A stretch of 64,000 nucleotides of DNA from Corydoras sp. C115 (GCA_019802505.1 JAFMOC010000964.1:1-64000), one strand, 5' to 3'. Shown: positions 45,055 through 58,189, counted from the first letter of the stretch. Notes: generated by a model from the letters alone, not told the origin. Numbers and translations: made by a program.

Positions 45055-46860
45055 TTTATCTGAGGGTCATAGAAGTGAAGTTAATGAATAATGAAGTTAA
45101 ATTGTTTTGTGATGTTTAATAACATTAGTTTGATCAGCAGGACGGATTATTAAACATCACTCGATCGGCCCGCTGTATTTAAAACCTCATGAACTCTTTT
45201 TGAGGACAAAATGAGGAGGATGGATTTTGAACTAATAATCAGGATTAATTTGGTGAGTATTATTTTCTTTAATATTGTAATTTAATGAGGTTATTGATGG
45301 ATGTGAAATGCACCACCCACTGGTACCAACACAAGGTAATAACAAACATGTAAACAAACAAAACCAAATTTTAACGCTAATGTGATGCTCTAAAACTGTG
45401 AATATCATTAAATAAGGTAATGTTTGGGTGGAATAAGCGAGCTTTAATTAAGTCATAATTTTAATTAGAAAAAGCTATTAGTAGTAAAAGTTATTAAATA
45501 CCCGTAGAGCCATCTGCATCACACCCTCTCTACAGCCTCCTGCCCTCAGGACCAAGCTACCGGAGCCTCTGGTATCTGAGCAGATACGTGATATCCTCTA
45601 AAACATAAAAACAATATCTCATTTATTTTCTTCTTTTTACAATTGAAAAAAAATTACACAAATTCTTAATTCGCTTTTTAAAAAAAATAAGTCGCTAAAT
45701 TAAGTTGGAAACACTGACCACAAGGAACAGCGTTTTCCTCGGAGTTGAACAAACACTTGGGCGAGAGGGTGGAGGCCGGGTTCCACAGCACAAAGCGCCA
45801 ACAGACGAGGATCTGAATCCAATCAAAGGCTCCTCAGCCCCGACACACCGGTGGGACTCGTCAGCAAAGTGGGCTTCGATTTCCAGCTGCATCTTGGACG
45901 GAGAGGGACAGAAGGACATCGACAACGGTGTGACCAGCGGACTAAAAAGCACCAACCAATGAGGGATGGAACAAGAGAGAGCCGACGAGGATTTGCGTAC
46001 GAACAGCCGAGGGAGCCACTGTGTCCCGTCGGCTCTTTGGAAAAAGACCTTTGGCTTCTTCCATCCAAAGCACCGGCATTTTTGAGGATATGAAGCAAAT
46101 TAATTTAGATGGAAAAAAGCTTGTACTCTCACTAGTTCACTAAAGTCTGATGTTTTTGTTCTCCAGCAGGGGGTGCACACCCCGGCCCAAGCGTTCATTT
46201 TTCTCGCCTAGTAAGGCGGAGTGGTCGGGGTCAGCGGAGGTTCCAGTAGCGCATGGAGTAGAAGACACCGGGATACGTCGCTCATCACTGCAAAAAAACA
46301 GAGGCACTGAAGGCACCTGATGCTGGTGCCGCTTTCGCGTGGCCCTCGGCGCGAGAGGACGAAGGAGTCTATATGGACCGGGATGAAGCACACAAAGGGC
46401 CCAACGATGGAGAGGGGACGTCGTTCACTCATACAACAACACGCACTAGCCTAAACACAGAGGTGAGAGCACAGATACTAACACAAACAGACGCACACTC
46501 ACCGAGACCAGATACACCATAAGACGAATGCAGATAGAACAGATATAGAATAACAGCCAAAAAATCGCTCGGTACGTATGGAAACCAGGGACAATACTTC
46601 GCGTTCGTCCAGTGTGAAAACAGAGTTTAAATAAGATAAACGACCCATCAAACTAATCAGCCTCACCTGGTGACGGAGCGAAAGCGGAACTAGAAGGCGA
46701 GTGAGCAAGTGAAAGATCGTGACGGAGAGACAGAAGCAGAACCTGGATTTCTCACACTATGATTTGACTATGTTTGAGTGGGATAATGTGGGACACCAAT
46801 GCATAGTCAAAAATAACAAAAAAAAAAAGAAGAAACATCTCTATTCTGCCCCTATAGCAC

Positions 46861-46946
<86 letters not shown>

Positions 46947-47667
46947 AAACATAAGACAGTTCTTTAATGTGTTTTATTAAAGGATATGTATATATAACTT
47001 GTATATCTTATTTAAATGTACCTTTCTCTAACTTAAGTAAACATAGCAAGCATGGAGCTTTCATACCAGGGGCGTTGTTAGGGTTTTGAAACATCAGGGG
47101 CTTTAGTCCAGATCCCTTATTCTCTTTAAAAATTGCCCTTTCATGAGTGTATTTATTCATTTTTCAAACTGTTGTTACATTCATTTTGTTTGATCATTTA
47201 TTAGTTATATTGAATAAAATTAAATACCATGTGAAATATGTCTGTCAGCAGTGGAGAGCACATTCAGTTCTAATAAATGATGGATTTGGATGAAAATGTT
47301 CGAATAAACGAACCTGAGCTTCGGAAAAAAAGAACGAATCTGTTTTACGAGTCTGTCGCAGATGAGACAGTTGTAATGAGGTTTTGCTTTGAAATACCGT
47401 AACTTTGCGACATTTTGCGCCATCAGAAAAATTCTGACGTTTTTTTGAAAGCGGAGAAACTGCTGTCTACAGCCAACATACAGTTATTACGGTAACTTTA
47501 CTCCCAATACTGGTGAAAAAATCTGTCTCCCTGGAAGCACAAACAGCTGACTGTGACTCCATGGTTCGGTCCCGCTGCTGGAGGAGAGGCTGCAGAAAAA
47601 GCTGCTCTCATTTGATCCCGGGCAACCTCCTTTTGAGCAACACATCATAGATTCCTGCAGATCTCGT
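45055..47667. other. Gene-poor stretch, nothing recognised
   Basis: Bases 45710-46100 are GC-richer with open frames on both strands, but none has a family I recognise. Bases 46867-46943 are a (TA)n microsatellite of about 38 units. Near 47072 CAGGGGCGTTGTTAGGG resembles a hAT terminus, with no partner found. Nothing here is supported as a gene. Confidence 0.4.
46867..46943. repeat. (TA)n microsatellite
   Basis: Uninterrupted TA dinucleotides. Confidence 0.95.
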
Positions 47668-48409
47668 TGCCGCTGCTGTTCTCACCTCATTTGCATAATT
47701 TGTGTTGGTGGGCGCGCCCTTAACACGCATCCGCGTTCCTGATTGGTTGACATTCAAACAGCACTCCTCTCCCCGATAACAGACAACACAGTCGTCCAAT
47801 GGCAGATTATAAATCACGCATTTCAAAACTGCAGTCTGACTTTCAATAACAATGCGGGACAACCAATCAATTTGCGAGAAACCTGAAAAGTAACAAAATT
47901 GTGGGACTGTCCATTGGCTCCCTGTAGCTGCTCGCATTCATTACAAGTCACTGACTCTGGCATACAGAACCATTTCTGGATCTTCCCCCACCTACCTTCA
48001 CTCTATCTTCTCAAAATACACTCCGACTCGTTCACTTCGCTCCAGTGATGATTGCCGCCTGGCGATTCCACCTCACCGAGGAGCTAATTCTCACTCCATG
48101 GCGTTCACCACTGCAAAATGGTGGAACGATCTTCCCAACTCTGTCCGTAAGGCAGAATCTCTAAACAGTTTTAAGAAACTACTGAAGACGCATCTCTTTA
48201 ACAAATACCTGTTGTAGAAAAAAAAAAAAAAGGGGGGGGGGGGGGGCGCAGCATCAAATAACAATCAGGTTTGATGAATTTACAGTATAGTTGGTTTTCT
48301 CCATAACTTATGACTTGTGGTGTTTTCATTTGTAAGTCGCTTTGGATAAAAGCGTCTGCTAAATGACTAAATGTAATGTCCCGCACAAAGCGAGACATCC
48401 GGTCACCCT
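47668..48409 (-). mobile_element. DNA element (AGGGTGACCGGATGTC family), split by a LINE
   Basis: Its right end reads, on minus, TAGGGTGACCGGATGTCTCG. The same family occurs on plus at 56649-56890. Both share the promoter-like block GTCCAATGGCAGATTATAAA (or its complement). Left boundary not determined. Confidence 0.6.
47918..48377 (+). mobile_element. LINE 3' fragment (ORF C-terminus and 3' UTR)
   Basis: The plus frame: HWLPVAARIHYKSLTLAYRT, SGSSPTYLHSIFSKYTPTRS, TAKWWNDLPNSVRKAESLNS, FKKLLKTHLFNKYLL, stop. Then an A/G homopolymer and the 3' UTR block GTCGCTTTGGATAAAAGCGT. It interrupts the DNA element at GGGACTGTCC. Confidence 0.88.
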
Positions 48410-48412
48410 AAA

Positions 48413-48707
48413 TCAGGGGTTCCCAATACGTCGATCACGATGGAGGTTTGAAAAAAAAGCTTGTATCAGCACTTTATTACAGTACAGTGTCTGAAGTACT
48501 TATATACACACACATTAACACACACACACATTATCACACAAACATTCACACACAGTGATTCGTTCTGAATCTGAATCTCCATCGCTGTGCAAGCGAGCAG
48601 TCTGCCCCCCCCCCGTCTCTCTCTCGCTGTTCCCAAAACTGGCCCGTGCCCCCGCCTCCATGACTCAATCCCAAGCACTGCCTCGCAAATCATCATTAGA
48701 TTTTCAT
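48413..48707 (+). mobile_element. hAT (CAGGGGT family) left-end fragment
   Basis: Begins CAGGGGTTCCCAATACGTCG; no right end. It lies where the first coding exon of NLR-B would be expected. Confidence 0.75.
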
Positions 48708-49631
48708 TAGATTACATTTATATTACATTGCATTGCATTAAATTTACTGTAATGTTGATGTTTTTTAGTCTGATTCAGGGTGAGAGATCAGATTCACCTG
48801 AAGCCAGCTGTGTCTCCATGAAGAGTGATTGGTCCATGGGCCATCCAATGAAGTTTAAAGTTGGAGTCAGTTTTCCTGTTCGGAGGTCAGTACAGTCTCA
48901 TATATTAGTTTCTCACATCAACTGATAAAATAATTAAATTAATTAAAGAATGAGTTAGTGAATCTGAAATGAATGAATGATGAAATCCAGCAGGGTTTAA
49001 TTGGTTTGAGATCTTTATTGATGTTTGATTTCTTTACAGAATCCAGGAGGAGAAATTAAAGATGAAGAACAGAAATCCGATGGAATCCATCTTTAAGGTG
49101 TCTACAGTGTCTGATTCAATGTTTCAGGAAATGGATTAGAATGATTGATGCTTTGATCTCCATGTGTAATGATGTAATCAGACTGGAGTTTGATCTGGAT
49201 CACTCTACACCAACTCTGAGATCTGACTTCACACTTTCATTAATTATCAATTATTTTACACTAATTATTCTTTGGTTCTTCCAAAGCCTCATCTCTACAG
49301 CTGTATGGTTCTCCTTCTGATCATCTGGTTCTGTTTATTCCTCACCAGGAACTGGAGAACAAACTCATCACTCTGTTAAAGAATGAACTGAAGAACTTCA
49401 TAAAGGTTCTGAGTTCAGATTACCCATCATGCTCTGAGACGCAGTGTGAGGAAGATCAGAGTATCAGAGAAGGATTGTTGAAGATCACACTGCAGGTCCT
49501 GAAGAACATGAAGCAGAAAGCCCTCGCTACCACACTGCAGAACAGTAAGAACCCTGAACCATGGAACTAGAACATCACTTTAACTTTAGAGGAACTGGTT
49601 CATACTGATCATAGATCGGTTTCTCTACCAG

Positions 49632-51486
49632 AGATGATGATGGAAGCTTTAATGTTCCTGCTGATATCAGTCTTAATGTTTCTGATGTCTTTATTGATCA
49701 TGTTCTTCTGTTTATTAGAGATGATCTCTGTGTATCAGAAGAAATTCAAAGACAAACTGAGAGAGAAATATCTCAGAATTAATGAAGGAACCTCAGAGTC
49801 TGGAAGTTCAGCACTTCTGAATGAGATCTACACAGAGCTCTACATCACAGAGGGGTGGAGTGCACAGATCAATCATGAACATGAGGTTAAACAGATTGAA
49901 GCAGCATCCAGGAGACCAGCAACTCAGGAGATCTCCATCAAATGTAGTGACCTGTTTAAAGAACCGGCCATCAGAACCGTGCTGACTAAAGGAGTCGCTG
50001 GAATTGGAAAAACCGTCTCGGTACAGAAGTTCATTCTGGACTGGACTGAAGGAGAACAGAACCAGGACGTGACCTTCATGTTCCCACTTCCATTTAGAGA
50101 GCTGAACTTAATGAAGCAGAAGAACCTCAGTCTGATGGAACTTCTTCAGGACTTTTACCCTGAAATGAGGGAATTTCAATCAATAAACTGGGAGTTCCAT
50201 AAAGTTTTGTTCATCTTTGATGGTCTGGATGAGTGTCGCCTTCCTCTGAACTTCCAGACCAATCAGATCCTGTGTGATGTCACAGAAGCAGCTTCAGTAG
50301 ATGTCCTGCTGACCAACCTCATCAAGGGGAAACTGCTTCCCTCCGCTCTCATCTGGATCACCTCTCGACCGGGAGCAGCCAATCAGATTCCTCCTGAGTG
50401 TGTAGATCAGGTAACAGAGGTACGAGGGTTCAGTGGTCCTCAGAAAGAAGAATATTTCAGGAAGAAGATCAAAGATCAGAGTCTGTCCAGTAAAATCATC
50501 TCCCACATCAAGTCTTCAAGAAGTTTGTACATCATGTGTCACATCCCGGTCTTCTGCTGGATCACGGCCTCGGTTCTAGAGAGAATGCTGGGTGGAGCAG
50601 AAGGTGGAGAGGTCCCCAAAACTCTGACTCAAATGTTCACCCACTTCCTGATCTTTCAGATCAAACACAAGAACCAAAAGTACCAGAAGAACCGTGAGCT
50701 GGATCCTCAGCAGATCAGAGAGAGTGTTCTGGCTCTGGGAAAACTGGCGTTCCAACAGCTGGAGAGAGGAAACCTGATCTTCTATGAGGAAGATCTGAGA
50801 GACTGTGGGATTGATGTTGGAGAAGCAGCAGTGTACTCAGGAGTCTGCACCCAGATCTTCAGACAGGAACCTGAACTTCACCTGGGGAAGGTGTTCAGCT
50901 TCATCCACTTGAGCGTTCAGGAGTTTTTAGCTGCTTTATTTACATTTCTCTGCTTCATGGAGAACAAAGCAGCAGAACCACAAACCTCTGCTCTGTCTGA
51001 TCTGTTCAACAAGTCCACCATGTCCGAGTTCCTAAAGAGCGCCGTGGACAAGACCTTACAGAGTCCCAATGGACACCTGGACCTGTTCCTCCGCTTCCTT
51101 CTGGGTCTCTCACTGGATTCCAATCAGAACCTCTTACGAGTACTGCTGCCACAGACAGGAAGTGATTTCTACAGTAAACAGGAAACAGTGCAGTACATCA
51201 AGGAGAAGATCAATGAGAAGCTCTCTCCAGAGAAATCCATCAATCTGTTCCACTGTCTGAATGAACTGAAGGATGAGTCTCTGCTGCAGGAAGTTCAGAC
51301 TTACCTGAATAGAGGTTACTGGTGTCTCAGAGGAGTTGGTCTGTCTCCAGCTCAGTGGTCAGCTCTGGTGTTTGTGTTACTGAACTCAGATCAGCAGCTG
51401 GACGAGTTTGATCTGAGGAAATATGATCCATCAGAGGAATGTTTATTGAATCTGCTGCCAGTGGTGGAAGCTTCCAGAACAGCACG
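49632..51486 (+). CDS. NLR-B main exon (FISNA and NACHT)
   Basis: 1855 bases, one codon shorter than NLR-A (in the YLNRGYWCL region) and otherwise very similar throughout. The hydrophobic 29-codon start and the second acceptor at 49718 are both conserved, with only a Y-to-S change in the hydrophobic part. All ATPase motifs are intact. The intact exon argues that loss of function, if any, is recent. Confidence 0.88.
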
Positions 51487-51885
51487 GTGAGTTTGATTAA
51501 TTTAATAAAATCAATTAGAATCTTCTGACCAATCAGAATACAGAACTGAACTGAAGTTCTGAATGTGTTTCTAATGGAACTTGTAGAGTCTGGAACCGAT
51601 ACAAGGTACAGAGGTTCTATCATTGTGTGGCTTTGATGTTTTAATATCAGGACGTCCATATATAGAACTTCCTGCCGTACAAGTTTCACTTCATCATCAA
51701 TATTCTAGATTTAATTTAATTAACATGATGAATTATTAATCACATTCACAAACACTATCATTTAATAAACTTATTTTATATCAGAACATTTTATTATTTA
51801 TATTAATGTCATCAATCATATTTAACAACCTCACATTCATTATACATTATACTAACATACAACTCTGTGTGTGTGTGTGTTTCAG

Positions 51886-52056
51886 GTTATCTGGTTGTAA
51901 CCTATCAGGTGAAAGTTGTTCAGCTCTGTCCTCAGTTCTCAGTTTAAACTCCAGTCTCAAAAATCTGAACCTGGGTTTTAATAATCTGGAGGATTCAGGA
52001 GTGAAGGTTCTCTCTGATGGACTGAAGAACCCAGACTGTAAACTGGAGACACTGCA
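51886..52056 (+). CDS. NLR-B LRR exon 1
   Basis: 171 bases: SGCNLSGESCSALSSVLS, LKNLNLGFNNLEDSGVKVLS, DGLKNPDCKLETL; acceptor after a GT-run, donor GTAAGT. Confidence 0.9.
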
Positions 52057-52267
52057 GTAAGTTCATCACTCTCTCTCACTGCACTTACACTAAACACAAC
52101 CATCACATGTTCCATGAATTAGGAACCAAGAACGCTGCATTTACAATCTGTTTTCTTCATTCTTTTTTTATTTTTTCATTTTGTCATGCCATACATAACG
52201 CCACCTACTGGCGAATGTTACATACATACAACAATCCCCCCCTTTACTTAAGAATAGAGCATTATTA

Positions 52268-52745
52268 ACATCCATCCATCCATTATCTTCCGCTTGTCCG
52301 GGGTTCAAGTCGCGGGGGCAGAAACCGAAGTAAGGAGACCCATACCTCCCTCGCCCCAGCCACCTCCACTAGCTCGACGGGGGGAACCCCAAGGCGTTCC
52401 CAGACCAGCTGAGAGATGTAATCCCTCCAGCGTGTTCTGGTTCTCCCCTGGGGTTTCCTCCCAGCTGGACTTGCCTGAAAGACCTCCCTAGGGAGGAGCC
52501 CAGGAGGCATCCTGACCAGACGCTTGAACCACATCAACTGGCTCCTTTCGATGCGGAGGAGTAGTGGTTATACTCCGAGTCTCTCCCGGATGACCCAGCT
52601 ACTCACCCCGTCTCTAAGAGAGAACTAGTATTCGCGATCTCGTTCTTTTGGTCGTTACACAAAGCTCATGACCGTAGGTGAGGGTCGGAACATATATCGA
52701 CTGATAAATCAAGAACCTTGCCTTATGGCTCAGCTCCAATTTTAC
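52268..52745 (-). mobile_element. LINE ORF C-terminus and tail in NLR-B intron
   Basis: The minus strand reads ELSHKARFLIYQSIYVPTLT, YGHELC, then after breaks RMPPGLLPREVFQASPA, RTRTRWRDYISQLVWERLG. Tail CGGAAGATAATGGATGGATG. Same family as 5471-5735. Confidence 0.85.
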
Positions 52746-53293
52746 CTCAACCTATTCAGGGGGCAGCAGAGGATCACATTTAAAGAACTTGTGAAACCTG
52801 ATGTTGGAAGTGTTGGTGGTGCGCAGCTGCAGTAGCAGACACGGCCTGCGCTGGTGCCACACGCTCACCAGCAATGCATTTAGTTCATTTACAGCTTTGA
52901 TTTGTGTAGCGAGGTTGAAATCTTTCTGCAGCGCGAGGCCGGTTCCAGAAGCAGTCTTTCTCTGATCTGAGGACTGATGACGTCTTCCACTAACTGCTCA
53001 CCAGCATTTCATCCATGTTCTCACCAAATTCGCTGTCACACTCCCTGCTGTGAGTCCCGCGAGAGTGAGCATGAAGTGCAGAGAGGAATCAACTCGCATC
53101 CAAAGTTTAGTTCCACCATCTTGGTGTCATCGTTCTACAGGAAGTGTGTGGTGTTGTGTTCTGTGTGTACTGAACGCTTCATAATGAATACAACATTACA
53201 CCTCTAGTACACCCCTATTATTGGTATTATTCTACGTTTGGTCATGATATGTCACTCTGTTAATGTGTGTGTGCGTGTGCGTGTGTGTTTCAG

Positions 53294-53452
53294 GTTGTGT
53301 AAGTGTAATCTATCAGGTGAAAGTTGTTCAGCTCTGTCCTCAGTTCTCAGTCTGAAAAATCTGGACCTGAGTTCTAATAATCTGGAGGATTCAGGAGTGA
53401 AGGTTCTCTCTGATGGACTGAAGAACCCAGACTGTAAACTGGAGACACTGCA
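53294..53452 (+). CDS. NLR-B LRR exon 2 (12-bp deletion)
   Basis: 159 bases; compared with NLR-A exon 2 it lacks the four codons after SSVLS, shortening the repeat from the usual length. Frame kept. Confidence 0.88.
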
Positions 53453-53697
53453 GTAAGTTCATCACTCTCTCACTGCACTTACATTAAACAGAACCATCAC
53501 ATGTTCTATTACACTAAATCACTCTGATACACCACCTGATAGAGTTTCTCTTTGACTTCCTGTTTGTTTGATGTCATATTCTGATCATCATTAAATATAA
53601 AACTCTCTTCATTGTAATGATTTATTATTTATGATGTTACTGTTTAAGAGATACACTGATTGTGAGGTGATTTGGTATGTTCTCTGTGTCTGTGCAG

Positions 53698-53878
53698 GTA
53701 GATTATGTGTGATTTAACAGATGAAGGTTTTGTTGCTTTGGCTTCAGCACTGAGATCAAACACTTCATCAAACCTGAGAGAACTGAATCTGAACCTCAAT
53801 AAACCAGGAGAATCAGGAAAGAAACTCCTCACTGATCTACAGAATGATCCTCACTGTAACCTGAAGATACTACAGTGA
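53698..53878 (+). pseudogene. NLR-B LRR exon 3 with premature stop
   Basis: After the split CAG codon the frame opens with TAG; past it the frame continues as LTDEGFVALASALRS, NLNKPGESGKKLLTDLQ, matching NLR-A exon 3. The exon aligns without indels at its start, so a substitution rather than a frameshift made the stop. Confidence 0.85.
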
Positions 53879-55489
53879 GACACACACACACAGACTGGTA
53901 TTTCCTCTGATGAAGACCTGATGATGTCTGATCTGGTTTCTTCTCTCCTATAGAATCTGATCTTCTCTACAGAGGATGAAGTAGAGCACCGATACACACC
54001 ATCAGTGATGAATCAAATCTTTTGCTGATTCATTTTGAATGTTATTATTAACAGTGACACAGTTGGAGTATTTAAGTCCATGGTTCAGCTCATTCCTCTA
54101 ACTAATAGATTGTTCTAGATGACATTATTAGATCAATAACACTAAAGCCTGAGTGTGGAAGCAGCATAGAACACAAACCAAGTGAAGAGCTCGACTTAAA
54201 GAAAGAAAGAAAAAGGAATGAATCAAACAGAACGAATCAAACAGAATCAGATCATAAAGACAAAGTTCATGTGGAACAAAGCACTTTAGGAAATGTGGAC
54301 GTGAGCTGCAAAGTGAGAAAGCAGCTCAAAGAAAAAGGACAAAGTCCTTTAAATGAATCCAGTCATTAAAGGTGATGTCATGTCTTTAGTTGGTAGCTGC
54401 AGTCACACGGCCAAGAGTAAGCTCAGCGCACAGCTCGGTCATATAACCACCAGAGGGCAGCACTGAGAACGTGGTGCACAAAGAGATCCTGAACGAGGAA
54501 ATATTGGTGTATATCACTCAGTTTAAATACATTTACTTTTGTTCTTGATGAACATTTTCACGCAGAACTTCCTCCTCTGTGAAGCACGGGTTCTTTACTA
54601 GTTATAAAATAAAATGCAGTCTGAAAAATTATGAAAGTGCAAAAAAAAAAAAAAAAAAAAATGTTTAGTGATTGTTTTATATTCTTAACAAAAGTAGAAG
54701 TTAATTTTATTTAGCATTTTTAAATAACATTTTTATATTAAAATAATATAATGAAGTACAACATTTCTAAGATGACAATTTTTTACGAATAAAATATATT
54801 TTTTAAAAATGTTTTATGTGTTTTCCTCTAAAATATAAAAAAGAAGTCCTTAAAATATATTAAAGTTATTTGTTTCATGTGTATTAATAAAAACATTACA
54901 TTTAAATGACAACGCAGTCAACAGTTTTGGAGAGATAGTTAGAGAGGATACTTTATTTATCCCGGAGTAAATTTATCAACCAGCAGCAGCAAGAAAAAAA
55001 ACATTAATAATACAATAATAAAAAAGGACAAAACAGTTTTAAACAATAGTACAAAAAGTCTAAATGCAATTAAAGCTGATTAAATGGATGGCGGTGCAGC
55101 GATTGATGGTTAAGAATAAATGTTAAATGTATAATGTATAGCATGTAAATAGTCATGTGACTGAATGTAAAGTGTTGTTAGTGTCAAAGTTCAAAGCTAA
55201 AGTGTCCCGTAGTGTTAAAGGTTTGTAATCAGTGTATAGAGAATACAACAGAATGGTGGAAGAATCTTAAACAGTCCGTTTAGGAACTTTGGAGACGCTT
55301 TCTTTATTGATGCCATGTTTAGAAAGCGCACATGTCCACTGGGGGGCGCCGAGTGTGCGAGCGTGTCAGAATCGACTCCTGAATCGATTGGGAGCGCGGT
55401 CTGAGGTGAAAAATGGCGGGAATGCTGGCGGGCTCAGGACTCTGAGGTAAATCTTGCTGATCATGTCGTTTCTTTGTCAGATTTAGAAG
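53879..55489. other. NLR-B 3' UTR and downstream flank
   Basis: Equivalent to 40730-42700 without the SINE and LINE scraps; no gene seen. A-run at 54640-54660. Confidence 0.7.
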
Positions 55490-55699
55490 CTGTAAAGGAA
55501 GAACGTTGTGGAGAGAAAAAAGGGAGCAAAACAAACACCCGAAATCTGTTCCAAATACAAACCAACTACCTGTGTGGTGAGTGTGCTGTGCGCATGCGCT
55601 GAAGCGGTGTTGGTGTAAGTGTGAGTGTTGTGACGGGGCTCGCGCTGAGGACAGTAACTGAAGAGCATCTGTTCATCTCAGAGTCTCCAAAAGTCTCCA
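55490..55699. promoter_or_regulatory. Empty hAT target site and NRF1-like palindrome
   Basis: CTGTAAAG at 55490-55497 is the uninterrupted target that is duplicated around the hAT at 2017-3005. TGCGCATGCGCT at 55589-55600 matches an NRF1 consensus, in a CpG-containing stretch. A promoter is possible but not shown. Confidence 0.4.
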
Positions 55700-56012
55700 A
55701 TAACACCACAAACAGACGCTTTAACACAAAGAAACACCACAAACAGACGCTTTAACACAAAGAAACACCACAAACAGACGCTTTAACACAAAGAAACACC
55801 ACAAAAAGACGCTTTAACACAAAGAAACACCACAAAAAGACGCTTTAACACAAAGAAACACCACAAACAGACGCTTTAACACAAAGAAACACCACAAACA
55901 GACGCTTTAACACAAAGAAACACCACAAACAGACGCTTTAACACAAAGAATCACCACAAAAAGACGCTTTAACACAAAGAAACACCACAAACAGACGCTT
56001 TAACACAAAGAA
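55700..56012. repeat. 31-bp tandem repeat, 10 units
   Basis: Unit GACGCTTTAACACAAAGAAA plus CACCACAAACA; the paralogous array at 1710-1803 has three. Confidence 0.93.
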
Positions 56013-56040
56013 AGCCGCTGAGGTGATGTGATGTGATGCG

Positions 56041-56319
56041 ATGTCCTGCCCTGTCCTGCAGTCTGAATGTCCTGTCTTCAGGTTCATGTTGTTGTTCCGT
56101 CTGTCTGAAGATGTTTATTTGCTGCTGGAAGAATTCAGCGAGCTGCACAAAGAGGACTCGCGCATCCAGAAGGTCCGGGTCGTCCTGCTGCTGCCCAGAT
56201 GTTCGGCGTCGGCCCTCTGTGATCCGATAGTGCACATCGTCACCGAGGATGGAGGTTCTACACCTTTAAAGTACAACCCCAGCGCGTCCCGTCCTTCAGC
56301 TAATGATCACTCTCACTGA
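56041..56319 (+). other. Possible exon of an unidentified gene
   Basis: An open frame of 92 codons follows a CCTGCAG acceptor-like sequence. It contains RFMLLFRLSEDVYLLLEEFS, ELHKEDSRIQKVRVVLLLP and DPIVHIVTEDGG. The composition and heptad-like leucines look like real protein. I recognise no family. Two further coding-like patches lie downstream: 57299-57343 (TGEAETSYRLEESRTVDD, after TGTAG) and 58190-58322 (a Lys/Arg-rich C-terminus ending NPKNRLHIT and TGA). They could be exons of one gene with SINEs between, or remnants of one. Confidence 0.35.
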
Positions 56320-56648
56320 TTTACTAAACGAATATTACAGCAGAACGTACTGACAACATCACACATTACATCTGCAGAATTATTGGGACACCCACACAGA
56401 CAGTGGTGGGTTCTTCAGGTTCTCGTCTGAGGGTCTAAAAATCTCTGAATCACAGTCTGATGGTAATTATTATTTCTTAAATACTTAATAATTATATAAT
56501 AATTATATAATAGTATATAATACTTAATAATTAAATAATTCTAAATGCTCCGCCCTCTTTATTTCATAGTGCTTCCACGGTTACGCTGCTTCCACGTGTG
56601 TATTTTCTTATTAAAGGATTTAACCAATCACATTTCAGTGTTTGTTGT

Positions 56649-56890
56649 AGGGTGACCGGATGTCCCTCTTTGTGCGGGACAGTCCCACAGTTTCGTCACT
56701 TTTCCCACGTCGTTATTGAAAGTCAGACTGCAGTTTTGAAATGCGTGTTTTATGATCTGCCATTGGACGGCTGTGTTGTCTGTTATTGGGGGGAGAGGCG
56801 GGCTGTTTGAATGTCAAGCAATCGGGAACGCGGACGCATGTTAAGGGCCTGCCCACCAACACAAACAATGCAAATCAGGACAGAACAGCA
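56649..56890 (+). mobile_element. DNA element fragment (AGGGTGACCGGATGTC family)
   Basis: TAGGGTGACCGGATGTCCCT, then TTTTATGATCTGCCATTGGA; matches 47668-48409 inverted without the LINE. Confidence 0.6.
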
Positions 56891-56989
56891 GAAGAAATAC
56901 AGGAAAGTCCTAGCCTTTAGCACATTAAAGAACTGTTCTGTTTAGTTGTACGTGTGTGTATGTATGTATGTGTGTGTGTGTGTATATAT

Positions 56990-58065
56990 ACACACACACT
57001 CACAGACACACTCTATATGGGGCAATTTGGAGAATTCATTTGAATCCATGATTTTGGAATCTGGGAGGAAACCGGAGAGCCCAGAGGAAACCCACGCGGA
57101 CACGGGGAGGACATGCAAACTCCACCCAGATGGGGATTCAAACCGCGAATCCCTAGTGCTGAGAGAAGAACATGCCAAACCACTGAGCCACCCTGGTTTT
57201 ATTTTTTAACTGATTTTAAAACAGCGCTTCACTGAATGAATAACGATGATGATGATGTTCGAACCCCAACATTACTCTCATCACTGTAGGGTGGAGGACG
57301 GGCGAGGCGGAGACGTCTTACCGTCTGGAGGAGTCTCGCACCGTGGACGACCCAGGACAGGAGGGCAATCTATAACTGAACACTCACTCACACAGACACA
57401 CTCTATATGGGGCAAATTGGAGAATTTAACTTACCTTAATCTATGTTTTTACACGGGGAGAACATGCAAACTCCACCCAGATTGTGATTCGAACCGGGAA
57501 TCCCCAGTGCTGAGAGGAGAACATGCTAAACCACTATGCCACAGTGTTGCCCCAGAATTACAACTGATCTGTAAATTTAACATCAACACCTGATCTACAG
57601 ATGGCATAGTGGCTTAGTGTTTAGCATGTTCTCCTCTCTGCGCTGGGGATTCTCGGCTCGAATCCCAATCAGGGTGGATTTTGCATGTTCTCCCTGTGTC
57701 CATATGGGTTTCCTCCGGGTTCTTTGGTTTCCTCCCACAGTCCAACAACATGGATTCAAGGTAAATTAGCTGCTTGAAATTGCCCCTATATAATGTGTGT
57801 GTGAGTGTTTGCCCAAGAATGGATTGGCACCCTGTTCTGGGTGTAACTTCCCCATGGGTTTCCAAAAACATGGGTAAAGTTGATAAAACTGGATGCTCCA
57901 AATTGCCCCATATAGAGTGTGTAAGAGAGTGTGTGTCCAGTGATATATTGCCACCCTGTCCTGGGTGTATATGCTCAGCGACCGAGATATTCTCCCCTGG
58001 ATGGGCATGGGGATCCCCACCATGACCCTAGTAGAGGATAAAGCAGAAGATAATGGATGGATGGA
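56990..58065. mobile_element. Cluster of SINE fragments
   Basis: Minus-orientation pieces at 56990-57195 and 57344-57555, and a plus-orientation run of two joined pieces at 57600-58065 ending AGAAGATAATGGATGGATGG. A GT/AT-rich microsatellite at 56948-56990 precedes them. Confidence 0.75.
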
Positions 58066-58189
58066 TGTGATCTACACTGATCACAATGTGAAGGACTTTT
58101 GATGTATGGGGAGGTGGGGGGGGTTCTACAACAGGGTTCTCTGAAAAATCAAAGAATTTCAACTAAGAACCTTGATCCCACAATCCACT

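Larger units (their letters stand above)
48769..53878 (+). pseudogene. NLR-B: NLRC3-like paralogue, 5' exon missing and last LRR exon with stop
   Basis: Exons by homology to NLR-A: 48769-48885, 49040-49097, 49349-49544, 49632-51486 (or from 49719), 51886-52056, 53294-53452, 53698-53878. All splice sites and phases are kept. The first coding exon is absent, though an in-frame ATG at 48751 runs without a stop into the second exon. LRR exon 2 has lost four codons in frame. The codon after the last LRR acceptor is TAG (53699-53701) where NLR-A has TTG. The NACHT exon is intact (GVAGIGKT, FIFDGLDECR). It may be a recent pseudogene, or a functional gene ending one LRR early from a different 5' exon. 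Confidence 0.8.

Noticed and set aside
45695..46098. Overlapping open frames on both strands of about 80-90 codons
   Set aside because: No family recognised, no splice pattern and no repeat copy in the window to support them; left unannotated rather than called a gene.
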